Origin: Streptomyces mobaraensis NBRC 13819 = DSM 40847
GTDB taxonomy: Bacteria; Actinomycetota; Actinomycetes; Streptomycetales; Streptomycetaceae
Direction of reading: 5' to 3'
DNA length: 64,000 bases
Assembly (NCBI RefSeq): GCF_017916255.1
Contig: NZ_CP072827.1
Span: forward strand, 1,798,001-1,862,000
Part shown: positions 1 through 7,801 of the stretch, in pieces
How positions within the stretch are numbered: the first letter of the stretch is position 1
Layout of the letters: every line of letters begins with the position of its first letter
Translations under genes and position numbers: made by a program
The notes under the pieces: model-generated
What the model was told of the DNA's origin: nothing
Databases searched by the model: none
The model's input: only the letters and a program-made list of their open reading frames with translations

Positions 1-45
1 ACGGACTTCGGCGGCTCCGCTCCGCACAGCGTGATGTTCGGCTGA
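1..45 (+). CDS. 3' end of a CDS cut by the left edge
   Basis: Frame 1 is open from the first base to a TGA at 43-45 and gives 14 residues ending GGSAPHSVMFG. The glycine-rich tail faintly resembles the C-terminus of beta-ketoacyl synthase-type condensing enzymes, but 14 residues cannot establish a family. The next gene is on the opposite strand and converges on it. Confidence 0.35.
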   Translation, partial: TDFGGSAPHSVMFG

Positions 46-99
46 GGACGAGGCATCGGCGGGGATGAAGGCGGCGGAGGAGGAGGCGGCCAAGCCCGG

Positions 100-1104
100 T
101 CAGGCGCCGCCCGCCAGGCCCGCCAGCCGCCGGTACGAGTCGAGCAGCGCCACACGGTCGTAGCCGCTGGTCGTGACCAGCACCTCGTCCGCGCCCGTCC
201 GCTCCACCAGGGCGGACAGCCGGCGGACGACCTGCTCCTCCGTCCCGTACACCGGCCCGCGCAGCGCGGTCTCGAAGTGGCCGCGCTCGCGGTCGGTCAT
301 CGCACGCCCCTCGATCTCCTCGGCCGGCTCCAGGGGCGGGAAGACGCCGTGCGTGCGGGAGTAGGCGAGCGCCCACGCCTCCGGGACGAGCAGCCGGCGG
401 GCCTCCTCCTCCGTCGCCGCGACGGCGATGTCGCCCGCGAGCACGACGTAGGGCTCGGCACGCCCGGCGGCCGACGGGCGGAACGCCTTGCGGTACCGCT
501 CGACGGCCTCGACGAGCCGGCCCTCCTTGCGCAGCCCGCCGATCACCAGGGCGGCGCCCGCGCGGGCCGCGATGTCCGCCCCCGCGTCGTTGGCCAGGAC
601 GAAGAGCGGCGGCCGCAGCCTCTCGGCGGGCCACGCGTGCACCTGGGGGTAGGCGGCGGCACCGCCGTCGAACCACTCGACCAGTTCCCCGAGCCGCCCC
701 TCGAACTCCTCCACCGCCTCCTTCCCGACCCCGAGCGCCCTCCGGACGCCGTCCGTGAACCCGACGGACCGCCCGACGCCCAGGTCGATCCGCCCGGGGA
801 ACAGCGACTCCAGCACCCCGAACTGCTCGGCGACGACCATCGGCCGGTGGTTGGGCAGCATGACCCCGCCGGTGCCGACGCGGATCCGCGACGTGGCGGC
901 GGCGACGGCGCCCGCGAGCACGGTGGGGGCGGACCCGGCCACGCCGGGCACGCTGTGGTGCTCCGCGACCCAGAACCGCCGGTACCCGAGCGCCTCCGCC
1001 TCCCGCGCGAACCGGACGGTGTCCCGCAGCGCCTCCCCGGGCGGCCGTCCCCGCCGGGTACGGGAGCGGTCGAGAACGGACAGGGGGATACGCGTACGGG
1101 TCAC
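100..1104 (-). CDS. LLM-class flavin-dependent oxidoreductase (luciferase-like)
   Basis: A 334-residue protein of the bacterial luciferase-like monooxygenase superfamily, MsnO8-like group. These are cytoplasmic TIM-barrel enzymes that use reduced FMN or F420; the substrate cannot be read from sequence. Visible family features are RIPLSVLD at the N-terminus, FWVAEHH around residues 45-52, RIRVGTGGVMLPNH in the first third, and FPGRIDLGVGR near residue 105. I chose the GTG at 1104 because VTRTRIPLSVLD matches the usual family start. A TTG twelve bases upstream is possible but lies inside a 17-bp palindrome. The gene stands alone, so its pathway is unknown. Family assignment is secure, function is not. 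Confidence 0.85.
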   Translation of the reverse strand: MTRTRIPLSVLDRSRTRRGRPPGEALRDTVRFAREAEALGYRRFWVAEHHSVPGVAGSAPTVLAGAVAAATSRIRVGTGGVMLPNHRPMVVAEQFGVLESLFPGRIDLGVGRSVGFTDGVRRALGVGKEAVEEFEGRLGELVEWFDGGAAAYPQVHAWPAERLRPPLFVLANDAGADIAARAGAALVIGGLRKEGRLVEAVERYRKAFRPSAAGRAEPYVVLAGDIAVAATEEEARRLLVPEAWALAYSRTHGVFPPLEPAEEIEGRAMTDRERGHFETALRGPVYGTEEQVVRRLSALVERTGADEVLVTTSGYDRVALLDSYRRLAGLAGGA

Positions 1105-1107
1105 GTT

Positions 1108-1124
1108 CCCTGACAACGTCAGGG
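1108..1124. promoter_or_regulatory. 17-bp palindrome at the start of the LLM oxidoreductase gene
   Basis: CCCTGAC-aac-GTCAGGG is a perfect inverted repeat with 7-bp arms and a 3-bp spacer. It ends four bases before the GTG start at 1104, where a repressor dimer could block transcription or a hairpin could block initiation. No regulator gene is adjacent. Confidence 0.4.
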
Positions 1125-1136
1125 CCGGGGGCCGGG

Positions 1137-1215
1137 ATTCCCCCGCTCGGGGCCGAGCTTCCTCCGCTCGGGACGGGGACTCCTCCGCTCAGGACGGGGA
1201 CTCCTCCACCCGGGC
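1137..1215. repeat. Degenerate ~21-bp tandem repeat in an intergenic gap
   Basis: Between two minus-strand genes, a unit resembling GGACGGGGACTCCTCCGCTC recurs about three to four times with drift. It could be read as short R/S/P-rich peptides, but I see no convincing gene here. Confidence 0.5.
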
Positions 1216-1258
1216 CGGGAAGGGAGCGCACCCGGTCGGCGAAGGATGAGGAACCCGC

Positions 1259-2044
1259 TCAGGAACCGCCGGTCCGCTCCCGGGACGGCGGGAGCGACGT
1301 GAGCAGCTCCCACAAGGGCCGGGAGCCGGACGCCCACACCCCGAGCGCGGGACGGTCGACGACGTGCAGCCGCTGCTGCCGGGCGAAGGCCACGGCCGGG
1401 CCGGTGACCCGCCCGTTCGTCACGATCACCGCGACGTCGGCGCCGTGCACGGGACGGGCCGTCCCGTTGAGCACCTGGAGGTCGGGCGTGCCCACCGCGG
1501 AACCGGCCGCCCCGTCGCGCCGGTGCTTGCACTGCACCACCCACCGCCTCCCGTAGGGGTCGGTGGCCGTCACATCGGCGCCCAGATCACCACGGCCGCC
1601 GACCCGTACCGCGTCCCGACAACCGTCCCGGAGCAGCAGATCCCGCACGGCCTCCTCGAACCGGGCATGGTGCAGGGCGTCCAACTGGGGCAGCGCGTAC
1701 CGCAGCCCTCGCGCGCGGACGGCCTCCCACCGCGCCCGCTGCCGCTTGAGGTGGACAACGACGGCACCCGCGCCCGCCGCGAGCACCGCGACGACGGCCA
1801 TGACCCACCAGTGGTCCAGCAGCCAGTCGACGACGGCCGCCACCAGCGCGACGGCCAGGACCGCGGCCACGAGCAGACCGGCCGCCCGGTCGCCGACGCG
1901 CTGCCGCCGCCGGCCCGGCCGCCGCCCGCGCCGCCGTACAGGCGACCGCCGGGACGCCGACGACCGCCCGGACGGTGACGACCGCCCGGACGGTGACGAC
2001 CGCCCGGACGCCCCGGCCCGCCGCTCGCGCGCCCGGGGGCTCAC
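1259..2044 (-). CDS. Membrane-anchored restriction endonuclease-like (Mrr-type) protein
   Basis: A 261-residue protein. The N-terminus is rich in Arg and Ser and carries a tandem hexapeptide (SGRSSP). Two adjacent hydrophobic stretches follow at about residues 60-105, then a C-terminal PD-(D/E)xK-like nuclease domain. Typical Mrr-family elements are visible: FEEAVRDLLLRDG, then GGRGDLGADV with Asp157, then VVQCKH with Gln171 and Lys173 (the D...QxK site). I place the start at the GTG at 2044, whose bases overlap the TGA of the upstream small membrane gene (GTGA), so the two are probably translationally coupled. Such proteins are common in Streptomyces, but no methyltransferase partner is present, so a restriction role is unproven. 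Confidence 0.75.
   Translation of the reverse strand: MSPRARERRAGASGRSSPSGRSSPSGRSSASRRSPVRRRGRRPGRRRQRVGDRAAGLLVAAVLAVALVAAVVDWLLDHWWVMAVVAVLAAGAGAVVVHLKRQRARWEAVRARGLRYALPQLDALHHARFEEAVRDLLLRDGCRDAVRVGGRGDLGADVTATDPYGRRWVVQCKHRRDGAAGSAVGTPDLQVLNGTARPVHGADVAVIVTNGRVTGPAVAFARQQRLHVVDRPALGVWASGSRPLWELLTSLPPSRERTGGS
1961..2011. repeat. 18-bp tandem repeat inside the nuclease-like gene
   Basis: CGACCGCCCGGACGGTGA is present at 1961-1978 and 1979-1996, with a partial third copy from 1997. On the minus strand it encodes a repeated hexapeptide (SGRSSP) in the basic N-terminus of the nuclease-like protein. Copy number could vary between strains. Confidence 0.8.
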
Positions 2045-2247
2045 CGGCCGGCCTGCGTGATGCTGTTGGCGAGCTGCCCCAGGATGTCGTGGATCGCCCG
2101 GCCCGCCGACGTGGGTGCGATCAGAACGCCCAGCGCCAGCACGATGACGACGGTCAGCTTCTCGTCGTTGCGACTTCGGGACTGCGTGCGCCGGCCCAGC
2201 CTCACCACCACGATGACGGCGAGCAGCACCGCCACGTCGATCGTCAC
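2041..2247 (-). CDS. Small membrane protein, coupled to the nuclease-like gene
   Basis: A 68-residue protein starting VTIDVAVLLAVIVVV. One hydrophobic segment lies at the N-terminus, then a basic stretch (RLGRRTQSRSRNDEK), then a second hydrophobic segment (TVVIVLALGVLIAP). This suggests a two-pass membrane protein with a positively charged cytoplasmic loop. GTG at 2247 is preceded by GGGGGAGG about 12 bases upstream. Its stop overlaps the start of the downstream gene. I do not recognise a named family; the context suggests a partner of the membrane-anchored nuclease-like protein. Confidence 0.6.
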   Translation of the reverse strand: MTIDVAVLLAVIVVVRLGRRTQSRSRNDEKLTVVIVLALGVLIAPTSAGRAIHDILGQLANSITQAGR

Positions 2248-3107
2248 CAACCGCCTCGACCTCCCCCAACCGCCGGCCGTCACCACCCCGGATCTCCTGT
2301 GTAGCCCCGCCCGCGCACAACCGGAGCCCGGTTGCCGGCGGATGGCACAAAGCGATCGGACCTGTGTCCGAATACGCGTGGCCGAAGGCCGACGTGCCCT
2401 CAACCGCGGGCGCCCCACAGGCCCGCTGACCGGCCGGCCGGTTGCCAGGGTGCGGAACCACCCGTCCCGCCTGGCCTGTTCGAGCCCCCTCGGGTCCCGG
2501 CCATCCTGGGGCGCTCCGCACTGCGGGTGCCCTGGTCAACAGTGGAACCAGGCTGCTCCATGGGGTCCATGTGAGGAGGCCAGTGAGAACCGGCGGCGCG
2601 GGAAGGGCGGTTGATGCCGGTGGGTTCAGGGGCGTAGGCGGGCAAATGTGTCAGGGACGGTTCTTTCCACGGTCTCCACCCCTTTCGCCGACGTCCGACC
2701 CGCGTCAGCCTGGTTCGACACGGCGAAGGCTCCCGTCAATCCGTGTCCCGTGTCCCTCCGCACGACGCAACAGGGCAGCCCTGCCCCGCGCGCGGCGCGC
2801 CGGACCCGCGGCATCGCAGACGAGGGCCTGGACCCGGGGGGAGGGCGACGCCGCATCGCACGCCGGCGTTCACGGCGCCTTTCCTCCGGGATCCCGCACG
2901 CGGCGCCGCGCCGCGCCGTCCGCAGGGGGCGGCGCGGCACGAGCACGGCACCCGGACCCTTCCGGGCCAACTCCCCGCGGTCCGGGGCGCGTCCGGGGTG
3001 CCGTCGCGCCATGCCGCCGTGCCGCCGTGATGGCCGCCCCAGCGTGCGCACGGAAAGAGCCGCGTCGTACACGAAGAGTCGTACACGAAGAGGAGAAGGG
3101 AAACGCC
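2248..3107. other. 860-bp gap without a convincing gene
   Basis: This divergent gap separates the minus-strand nuclease pair from the plus-strand beta-module gene. Open frames here have poor composition for streptomycete genes and no family features. The only structure I see is a 14-bp tandem duplication just before the ribosome binding site at 3091-3100. Promoters for both flanking units must lie here, but I could not pick convincing -35/-10 pairs. Confidence 0.5.
3064..3091 (+). repeat. Perfect 14-bp tandem duplication in a 5' leader
   Basis: GTCGTACACGAAGA occurs twice back to back (3064-3077 and 3078-3091). The second copy runs directly into the AGGAGAAGGG ribosome binding site of the gene starting at 3108. 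Confidence 0.9.
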
Positions 3108-4061
3108 GTGCCCGAAACCGTGCCCGAAGACATGCCCGCACCCCCCGTCGAAACGCAATCCCCGCCCCCCACCGCGCCGTTCACCCTTACCCCGGGCGGC
3201 CCGCCCGACGTCGTGACGGCGGTCGGCGGCGAGACCGGCTATCCGGGTATACGGATAACGGCGACCGGCGACGAGCCGGTCCCGCCCCTCGACGCCTACG
3301 TGGCCCTCCCCCGGGGAATGGGCCTGGAATTCCACCCGGAAGGCGGCGCCAACTGCCTGCTGACCGTGCGGGACGCCCACGGGAAAACGACCGCCTACCC
3401 CGGGAATCCCTCACCGGACGGCCGCTCCCTCACCTTCCGGGGAGTCGATCCGGCACTGCCCGGAAAGGGATCGGCGTCCACGGCGTGGGTCGCGGTCAGG
3501 GCGAGCTGCGGCGCGCGCCCGGGAAACACCGCGCTCGTCTTCTGCCTGGGCGACGCGGCATCCCCGTCCACCACCGTCCGGATCGCCGACGACATCCCCT
3601 TCTCGGTGTTCCCCGGCGGCCCCCCGGACATCGTCCTCGACCACGACCACCCGGTCGGATATCCGGGCGTGCGGGTCCGGGCGGACGACGACGGGACGGT
3701 CTCCCCGCAGGACGTCTACGTCGCGCTCCCCCGGGAAAAGCGGCTGCGCTTCCACGCCGAGAGCGGCCCGAATCACGGGCTCACCGTGCAGGACGGACAC
3801 GGCACACAGCACCTCTTCCCCGGCCACGCGGCACCGGACGGGCGGGCGGTCCTCTTCCCCGGAGTCGATTTGTTCCTCTCCGGAAAGGGCGCGGAATCGA
3901 CGGTGTGGGTCGCGGTGACGGCGGAACCCGCCGGCGCCCCGGCCGGTTCCGCCCCACCCGACGCTCCCGCCGCACTCAAGGACCCCACCGCCCTCGCCTT
4001 CTGCGTCGGCGTCCGCACCGCCCGCTCCACACCCGTCGTCGTGGACGTACGGGCCCGGTGA
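3108..4061 (+). CDS. Protein of two tandem beta-rich modules, partner of the glycosyltransferase
   Basis: A 317-residue protein starting at GTG 3108 after the strong site AGGAGAAGGG. After a Pro/Glu-rich lead (about residues 1-24) come two copies of one ~135-residue module (about 25-160 and 165-315). Each begins F-[ST]-x-x-PGGPPD, continues GYPG[IV]R[IV]-x-A, then [AV]YVALPR, then LTV-x-D-[AG]-HG, then GVD-x-x-L-x-GKG, then ST-x-WVAV. The spacing and hydrophobic alternation suggest a beta-sandwich. There is no signal peptide or membrane segment. A third copy forms the C-terminus of the next gene, 53 bases downstream on the same strand, so the two are surely functionally linked. I do not recognise a named family. 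Confidence 0.75.
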   Translation: MPETVPEDMPAPPVETQSPPPTAPFTLTPGGPPDVVTAVGGETGYPGIRITATGDEPVPPLDAYVALPRGMGLEFHPEGGANCLLTVRDAHGKTTAYPGNPSPDGRSLTFRGVDPALPGKGSASTAWVAVRASCGARPGNTALVFCLGDAASPSTTVRIADDIPFSVFPGGPPDIVLDHDHPVGYPGVRVRADDDGTVSPQDVYVALPREKRLRFHAESGPNHGLTVQDGHGTQHLFPGHAAPDGRAVLFPGVDLFLSGKGAESTVWVAVTAEPAGAPAGSAPPDAPAALKDPTALAFCVGVRTARSTPVVVDVRAR

Positions 4062-4114
4062 ACGCGAGCGCGAGCGTGAACCGGAACGTGAACGTACGGA
4101 AGGAGCACCAGCCC

Positions 4115-5803
4115 GTGGACCCGGTGACGGCCACCCGCCCGCCCAGGCCCGTCCTCCCCAAGCCCACCCCGTCGAAGAAGTCGCGCGGCATGTCCGTCAC
4201 GGCCCGGGTGTACGGATACCCCCCGGCCCACAACGCGGGATCCGAATGGATGCTGCACTCGATGCTCCGGCCCCTGGCCGAACGCGGTCACCGTGTGACG
4301 GTCTGGCTCTCGCACCCCGGAACCATCGAGGAGAGTTACGAGATCGACGGAGTACGGGTCGTCCCATTCCAGGAAGGCTCCGACTTCGCCACCGAGGCGC
4401 AGAGCGCGGACGTCCTCCTCTCCCATTTCGAGAACGTCCCGCTCGTCTCCGGACTCGCCCGCGCCCGGCAGATACCCGTGGTCGTGATCTGCCACGACAA
4501 TTTCGCCACCAGTTACCACAACGCGGCCGGGGCCGACCTCGTCGTCTACAACAGCGAGTGGATCCGGCGGGACGGCGAGATCCACTACGCCCGCTATCCC
4601 GCCGAATTCCTGCCCGGCCGCACGATCGTCGTCCGCCCGCCGGTCATCGCGGAGGACTACCGCACCGAACCCGGCGACCACGTCACCCTCGTCAACCTCA
4701 ATCCCGACAAAGGCGGCGACATCTTCTGGCAGATCGCCGCCTGGACGCCCGAATGGCGGTTCCTCGGCGTCAAGGGCTCCTACGGGCCGCAGATCCTGCC
4801 GCCGACCCGCCTCCCCAACTGCGAGGTCGCCGACGGCGTTCCCGGAAACGACATGCGGGAACACGTATACAGCCGTTCCCGCGTCGTGCTGATGCCGAGC
4901 CTCTACGAATCCTGGGGACGCGTCGCCGTCGAGGCGATGGCCTCAGGCATTCCGGTGATCGCCCATCCGACGCCCGGCCTCGTCGAATCCCTCGGCGACG
5001 CGGGGATCTTCGCCTACCGCGACGACCTCACCGCATGGCTGCACGCGCTGGGTTCACTCAAGGACCCGGCGAACGCCGACCACCCCCTGTCCGCCCCGAA
5101 GGACACCCCCTTCGGCGCCTTCCGCGTCCGCTTCCTCGACGAGACCAACCAGCCCCTCTCCGTCCAGGACGTCACCCTCCGCCTGGAACCGCACTCCACC
5201 GGCTCCCACTTCTCCTACGGCGGCCAGGCCCCGCTGACGTACTCCGCCAAGACGGACGCGGGCGGCTGGCTCACCGTCCCCGCCGGCACGCTCCAGGCCG
5301 GGCCCCAGGAAGGTCCCATGCAGATCACCGCACTGCTGCGCGGTACGGACCTGAGCGGCCGGATCGACCTGAGCGTCGGCGCCGCCGCCTCACGCTTCTC
5401 CCTGTCCCCCGGCGGCACACCGGTCACCCTGACCCGCGCGGGCGAGACCCGCTACCCGGGCGTCGAGGTACGCGCCGACTCCGACCAGGCCATCCCGTCG
5501 CAGAAGGTCCGGGTGACCCTCCCGTCCTGCCCGGGCCTCGCCTTCGTTCCCGAAGGCGGCTACCAACTCACCATCATGGACGCCCGCCTCGCCACCACGG
5601 CCTATACGGGCACCCTGCAGGCCGACGGGCAGACCCTCACCTTCGAGGGCGTCTACCTCGCCCTCCACGGCAAGGGCGCGGTGTCCGCCGCCTGGGTCGC
5701 GGTCAAGGCCCTACCGAACGCACCCGTTCCGGAGGACACGGCCCTCACCTTCCAGGTGGGCGACCAGACGTCTCCGTCGACGCTCATCCACGTACGGGCG
5801 TGA
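4115..5803 (+). CDS. GT4-like glycosyltransferase fused to two C-terminal beta domains
   Basis: A 562-residue protein. Residues 1-325 look like a GT-B glycosyltransferase: YGYPPAHNAGSEWMLHSML, then ERGHRVTVW, a central NLNPDKGGD, and the donor-site stretch MPSLYESWGRVAVEAMASGIPVIA. Residues 333-425 form a separate domain (FRVRFLDETNQPLSVQDV, later KTDAGGWLTVPAGTL) resembling Ig-like or carboxypeptidase-regulatory folds. Residues 428-562 are a third copy of the module found twice in the preceding gene. GTG 4115 was chosen for GGAAGGAG nine bases upstream. A GTG overlapping the previous stop (4058) and an ATG at 4192 are alternatives. Acceptor and sugar are unknown. The 3' end overlaps the convergent DUF397 gene by 20 bases. 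Confidence 0.8.
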   Translation: MDPVTATRPPRPVLPKPTPSKKSRGMSVTARVYGYPPAHNAGSEWMLHSMLRPLAERGHRVTVWLSHPGTIEESYEIDGVRVVPFQEGSDFATEAQSADVLLSHFENVPLVSGLARARQIPVVVICHDNFATSYHNAAGADLVVYNSEWIRRDGEIHYARYPAEFLPGRTIVVRPPVIAEDYRTEPGDHVTLVNLNPDKGGDIFWQIAAWTPEWRFLGVKGSYGPQILPPTRLPNCEVADGVPGNDMREHVYSRSRVVLMPSLYESWGRVAVEAMASGIPVIAHPTPGLVESLGDAGIFAYRDDLTAWLHALGSLKDPANADHPLSAPKDTPFGAFRVRFLDETNQPLSVQDVTLRLEPHSTGSHFSYGGQAPLTYSAKTDAGGWLTVPAGTLQAGPQEGPMQITALLRGTDLSGRIDLSVGAAASRFSLSPGGTPVTLTRAGETRYPGVEVRADSDQAIPSQKVRVTLPSCPGLAFVPEGGYQLTIMDARLATTAYTGTLQADGQTLTFEGVYLALHGKGAVSAAWVAVKALPNAPVPEDTALTFQVGDQTSPSTLIHVRA

Positions 5804-6020
5804 GGGGCGCCTCCGTTCCGGGGCGCGGGAGCGCTCCGGAACGGAGGGCCTGGGTGAAGGCGCGCCAAGTGGGAATGGGGAAATGGAGGCGGGCGGCGTA
5901 CGGGGACTTGCTGTCTCTTATCAAGACGAGGTCACGTATGACACACGATATTTCGATGCATTCGCCCTCTCCAGCGCTGTACGTGGACTTTCGCCACTCG
6001 ATGACACTCATCGTGCGCAT
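5784..6020 (-). CDS. DUF397 domain protein
   Basis: A 78-residue protein with the family hallmarks WRKSTYS near residue 10, a central GECIEIS, then IRDSKSP, and a C-terminal W-x-AFT. Its ATG overlaps the end of the upstream XRE regulator gene in another frame, so the two are translationally coupled. Pairs of a DUF397 protein with a DUF5753-type XRE regulator are abundant in streptomycetes. Some affect development and antibiotic production, and in at least one studied pair the DUF397 protein counteracts the regulator. By analogy this is the small modulator of its neighbour. A Met three codons in is an alternative start. Confidence 0.88.
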   Translation of the reverse strand: MRTMSVIEWRKSTYSAGEGECIEISCVIRDLVLIRDSKSPYAARLHFPIPTWRAFTQALRSGALPRPGTEAPLTPVRG

Positions 6021-6865
6021 GCGTCGTATTCCTCCACCACTTGCTCGATCAAAGCAATCGATGCGCTGGGAGCCAATGCCGCGGCGTGCACCAGGTCGTA
6101 ACGGTGGGAGTGACGCGCCACAGACACCCTGTCCCTCACCATCCGCCCGAAGAAATCACCTTCGAAGTAGACCATGTCCGGCATGGCACTGAACGACAGC
6201 ACGGTCACCGAACCGCCCATGATGGAGTAGCACCCGGAGGTGAAGGGGAGAACCTGGACCTCGACGTTCGGGGCCTTCGCCGCCTCCAGTACGTGCAGCA
6301 ACTGATCACGCATGGCGGCCGGGCCGCCCACAGGGCGCCTCAGGACCGACTCGTCGAGCACCGACCACAGAAGTGGCGGATCGGGTCTGGCGAGGAGTTT
6401 CTGCCGGTCGAGCCGTCCTTGTACCTTCACCTTCAGCTCGTCCTCGGACAGCCAGGGCTGGGCCTGCCCCATCACCTGGCGCGCGTACGTCTCCGTCTGC
6501 AACAGCCCGGGGATGTGGTGCGCCAGGTACTTGTGCATGGCGGTGGCTTTCGCCTCGTACTCGAAGTACTTCTGCAGCCAGTCGGGAAACGGCGTGTTCT
6601 CGATGGCCTCCCACATATCGATGAGCTCGCCATCGGCTCCCAGAATCTCGTCGAGCCGAGCGTTCACCTTTTGACTCGGAGATTCCTTGCCCAGTTCGTA
6701 CTGGGCGATTCGACTGTGGGAAATGGGAACCTTGGCCGCCAGCTTCGGCTGCGTCAGCCCTGCCCGACGTCGCAGTCTGCGCAGCTTCGAGCCGTACAAG
6801 GCCGCGAGGGAAGCCGAGGGGTCAAGTTGCTTGGGTGGGGGCACAGTTGCCATCCATGTACGCAT
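6008..6865 (-). CDS. XRE-family regulator with DUF5753 domain
   Basis: A 285-residue regulator. A helix-turn-helix (LRRLRRRAGLTQPKLAAKV then SRIAQYELGKESPS) occupies about residues 28-65. The rest is a DUF5753-type domain with typical pieces: IPGLLQTETYAR, RLDRQKLLARPDPP, LDESVLRRPVGG, MRDQLLHVLEAA, VQVLPF and VYFEGDF. It is coupled to the DUF397 gene immediately downstream. The opposite-strand genes at 6961-7424 start less than 100 bases away and may share its control region. This class is usually pathway- or development-specific; the target cannot be read from sequence. Confidence 0.9.
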   Translation of the reverse strand: MRTWMATVPPPKQLDPSASLAALYGSKLRRLRRRAGLTQPKLAAKVPISHSRIAQYELGKESPSQKVNARLDEILGADGELIDMWEAIENTPFPDWLQKYFEYEAKATAMHKYLAHHIPGLLQTETYARQVMGQAQPWLSEDELKVKVQGRLDRQKLLARPDPPLLWSVLDESVLRRPVGGPAAMRDQLLHVLEAAKAPNVEVQVLPFTSGCYSIMGGSVTVLSFSAMPDMVYFEGDFFGRMVRDRVSVARHSHRYDLVHAAALAPSASIALIEQVVEEYDACAR

Positions 6866-6960
6866 AGCGATCCCGAAAACGTCACCGCTGGTGAGCGTAG
6901 CGCCACTCCGGGATGCTGAGAACGGAATCGGAACAACCCCACCCCACGGAGTGCGCCCCC

Positions 6961-7272
6961 ATGCCCAGAGACCACCGCTGCCCCGACACCCCCGGCTTCA
7001 CCCCCGACCTCCCCGCTCTCCGGGAGACCGCCGCCCGCGTGGCGGCCGAGCTGCACGACGCGCTCGCGTCGTACGGGCTGGACGTGCGCGTCACGCCGGA
7101 ACCGCCCCTGAACGGGCGGGTGTTCGTGTCGATCCTCGACCCGCTGGGCGGGGAGGAGGCGCGGACGCTGGCCGCCGCGCTGCGCGCGTACAAGGCGACG
7201 CGGCCGGAGACGCTGAGCCCGCGCGTCGCGGCGGCGAACGCGCGGAGCCGTCGCCGGGACGGCCTGCGGTGA
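6961..7272 (+). CDS. Conserved small protein beside the XRE/DUF397 pair
   Basis: A 103-residue protein starting MPRDHRCPDTPGFTPD, with a central helical stretch (LRETAARVAAELHDALASYGL), then DVRVTPEPPLNGRVFVSILDPLGG, and a basic tail. ATG 6961 has GGAG nine bases upstream. It has no signal peptide or membrane segment and I do not recognise a domain. It overlaps the next small gene (GTGA) and is divergent from the XRE regulator, an arrangement I recall seeing around streptomycete XRE/DUF397 loci. Confidence 0.6.
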   Translation: MPRDHRCPDTPGFTPDLPALRETAARVAAELHDALASYGLDVRVTPEPPLNGRVFVSILDPLGGEEARTLAAALRAYKATRPETLSPRVAAANARSRRRDGLR

Positions 7273-7424
7273 GCGACCGGCCGGCCGGCTACCGGCCGGA
7301 AGCAGGGTGCGCGGAGTGCAGGCGGATCAAGGAGCTGTACTACCGCGCCTGGCGGGCGGGCGACCGTGAGACGGCGGTGGAGCTGACGGCGGAGATGGGC
7401 CGCCACCTCCGCCGGTCCCACTGA
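7269..7424 (+). CDS. 51-residue protein with a CxxC motif, coupled to the gene before it
   Basis: GTG 7269 overlaps the TGA of the preceding gene. The product, starting VSDRPAGYRPEAG, carries CAEC and then an amphipathic helix rich in Arg and Glu (RIKELYYRAWRAGDRETAVEL). A single CxxC could form a disulfide or half of a metal site in a dimer. Family unknown. Confidence 0.55.
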   Translation: MSDRPAGYRPEAGCAECRRIKELYYRAWRAGDRETAVELTAEMGRHLRRSH

Positions 7425-7585
7425 GGGGGCCCGCTCGGAGACGGACCCCCGACCGAGCGAATGCCGTCACTCACACGAGGGTGGCCCGTCAACGGCTATG
7501 GACGGAAAACCCTCAGAGTGGGACAACGGCTTCACGAGTCGCCGGGAGCCGCGTTCGCCTCGCTCCCCGGCCGGAAGGAGTCGAC

Positions 7586-7789
7586 ATGCGCCGTATCACC
7601 GCCACCGTTTTCGCGGCTCTGCTCACCGCCTCCCTTGCGGGACTCACGGGTACGGTCGCAGCCGTCGCCGCCCCCACGTCCGTCACGGCCAACCAGTGCA
7701 TGCTCGGGGGCGGGGAGGTCCGCGTGATCTCGCCGAGTCTGAAAGTCTGCGTCGGCGGCATTTTCGACGGACAGAGGGTCGTCGGCTGA
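7586..7789 (+). CDS. Small secreted protein with two cysteines
   Basis: A 67-residue precursor: MRRITATVFAALLTASLAG begins a classic Sec signal peptide with likely cleavage after the run ending VAA (about residue 25). The mature part is only about 40 residues and has two cysteines (QCMLGGG and KVCVGG), so one disulfide is possible. ATG 7586 follows GGAAGGAG by five bases, which favours it over an upstream in-frame start at 7481. Function unknown; small exported cysteine-pair proteins are common in streptomycetes. Confidence 0.65.
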   Translation: MRRITATVFAALLTASLAGLTGTVAAVAAPTSVTANQCMLGGGEVRVISPSLKVCVGGIFDGQRVVG

Positions 7790-7801
7790 CGGATCCCGCC
7801 C

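Noticed and set aside
2248..3107. Several 80-200-codon frames in the gap before the beta-module gene
   Set aside because: They lack ribosome binding sites, have shuffled composition, and overlap one another in several frames without any domain.
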